Below are positions 11,049 to 11,132 of a stretch of DNA of 11,132 bases, in pieces. This DNA comes from JBIOWF01 sp044868295 (GTDB taxonomy: Bacteria; Actinomycetota; Actinomycetes; Streptosporangiales; Streptosporangiaceae). The stretch lies in the NCBI GenBank assembly GCA_044868295.1, contig JBIOWF010000219.1:1-11132 (forward strand), written 5' to 3'. Made by a program: the position numbers and the translations under genes. A model generated the notes under the pieces. It was not told the DNA's origin and made no database searches. It saw only the letters and a program-made list of their open reading frames with translations. How positions within the stretch are numbered: the stretch's first letter is position 1; each line of letters begins with the position of its first letter.

Positions 11049-11132
11049 GTGACGCCCGTCGGGACGCCAGATGAGCATGACCGGGCGATGGTCGTTCCGG
11101 ATGAAATCGCGCGCTTTGTCGAGATCCTGAGG
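11049..11132 (+). CDS. Possible 5' end of a hypothetical gene, running off the right edge
   Basis: A GTG at 11049 opens a frame that stays open to the window end for 28 codons. It reads MTPVGTPDEHDRAMVVPDEI and then ARFVEILR. An in-frame stop at 11040-11042 rules out an earlier start. An ATG at 11088 is an alternative. Ribosome binding is weak (GTGGGA close by). The amino acid mix is plausible and third positions are mostly G or C. No family can be named from so little. Confidence 0.35.
   Translation, partial: MTPVGTPDEHDRAMVVPDEIARFVEILR

Overview
The base composition (GC-rich, strong GC bias at third codon positions), frequent GTG starts and gene content point to a filamentous actinomycete, probably a Streptosporangiaceae-type organism (an inference from gene style and order; no marker gene is present). 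I see no rRNA, tRNA, CRISPR array or complete insertion sequence.

Left part (about 1-3430), accessory in character. A possible gene start runs off the left edge on the minus strand (1-107). It is followed by about 360 bases that hold several CCCGATA-type repeats and short palindromes but no convincing gene. A 28-residue membrane peptide (469-555) follows, with an inverted repeat over its ribosome binding site and a perfect terminator-like hairpin just after its stop. A minus-strand cluster comes next: a GntR/UTRA regulator (1768-2538), an overlapping GNAT acetyltransferase (1143-1787) and a DUF6292-like protein (654-1061). Facing away from the regulator is a plus-strand set of three tiny genes: an 82-residue single-pass membrane protein with a C-terminal Cys tail (2773-3021), a 37-residue ORF (3051-3164), and a diverged paralogue of the first (3181-3429). 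A perfect 13-bp inverted repeat (2626-2661) sits between the regulator and this set and is the obvious operator candidate.

Middle (3430-4190). A small four-helix membrane protein resembling DUF2269 (3569-4021) is bracketed by two unrelated tandem repeats: three units with an exact 34-bp period upstream, and about five 29-bp units filling the gap to the convergent metB gene.

Right part (4186-11020), conserved chromosome. A minus-strand cbs - small membrane protein - metB block encodes transsulfuration enzymes. Divergent from it are an SGNH/GDSL hydrolase with a membrane anchor, a PQQ-type beta-propeller lipoprotein and a thiolase. From memory, the order metB / cbs / exported SGNH esterase / thiolase, with the divergent break between cbs and the esterase, matches Mycobacterium tuberculosis Rv1079-Rv1074c (metB, pra, cbs, lipU, Rv1075c, fadA3). 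It also resembles a cbs-esterase-thiolase cluster in Streptomyces. The lipoprotein and the 62-residue membrane protein are the parts that differ. A reading frame starting near 11049 runs off the right edge.

The least explained material is the set of four very small single-pass membrane proteins, the regulator-operator-paralogue arrangement around 2.6-3.4 kb, and the three separate repeat clusters.
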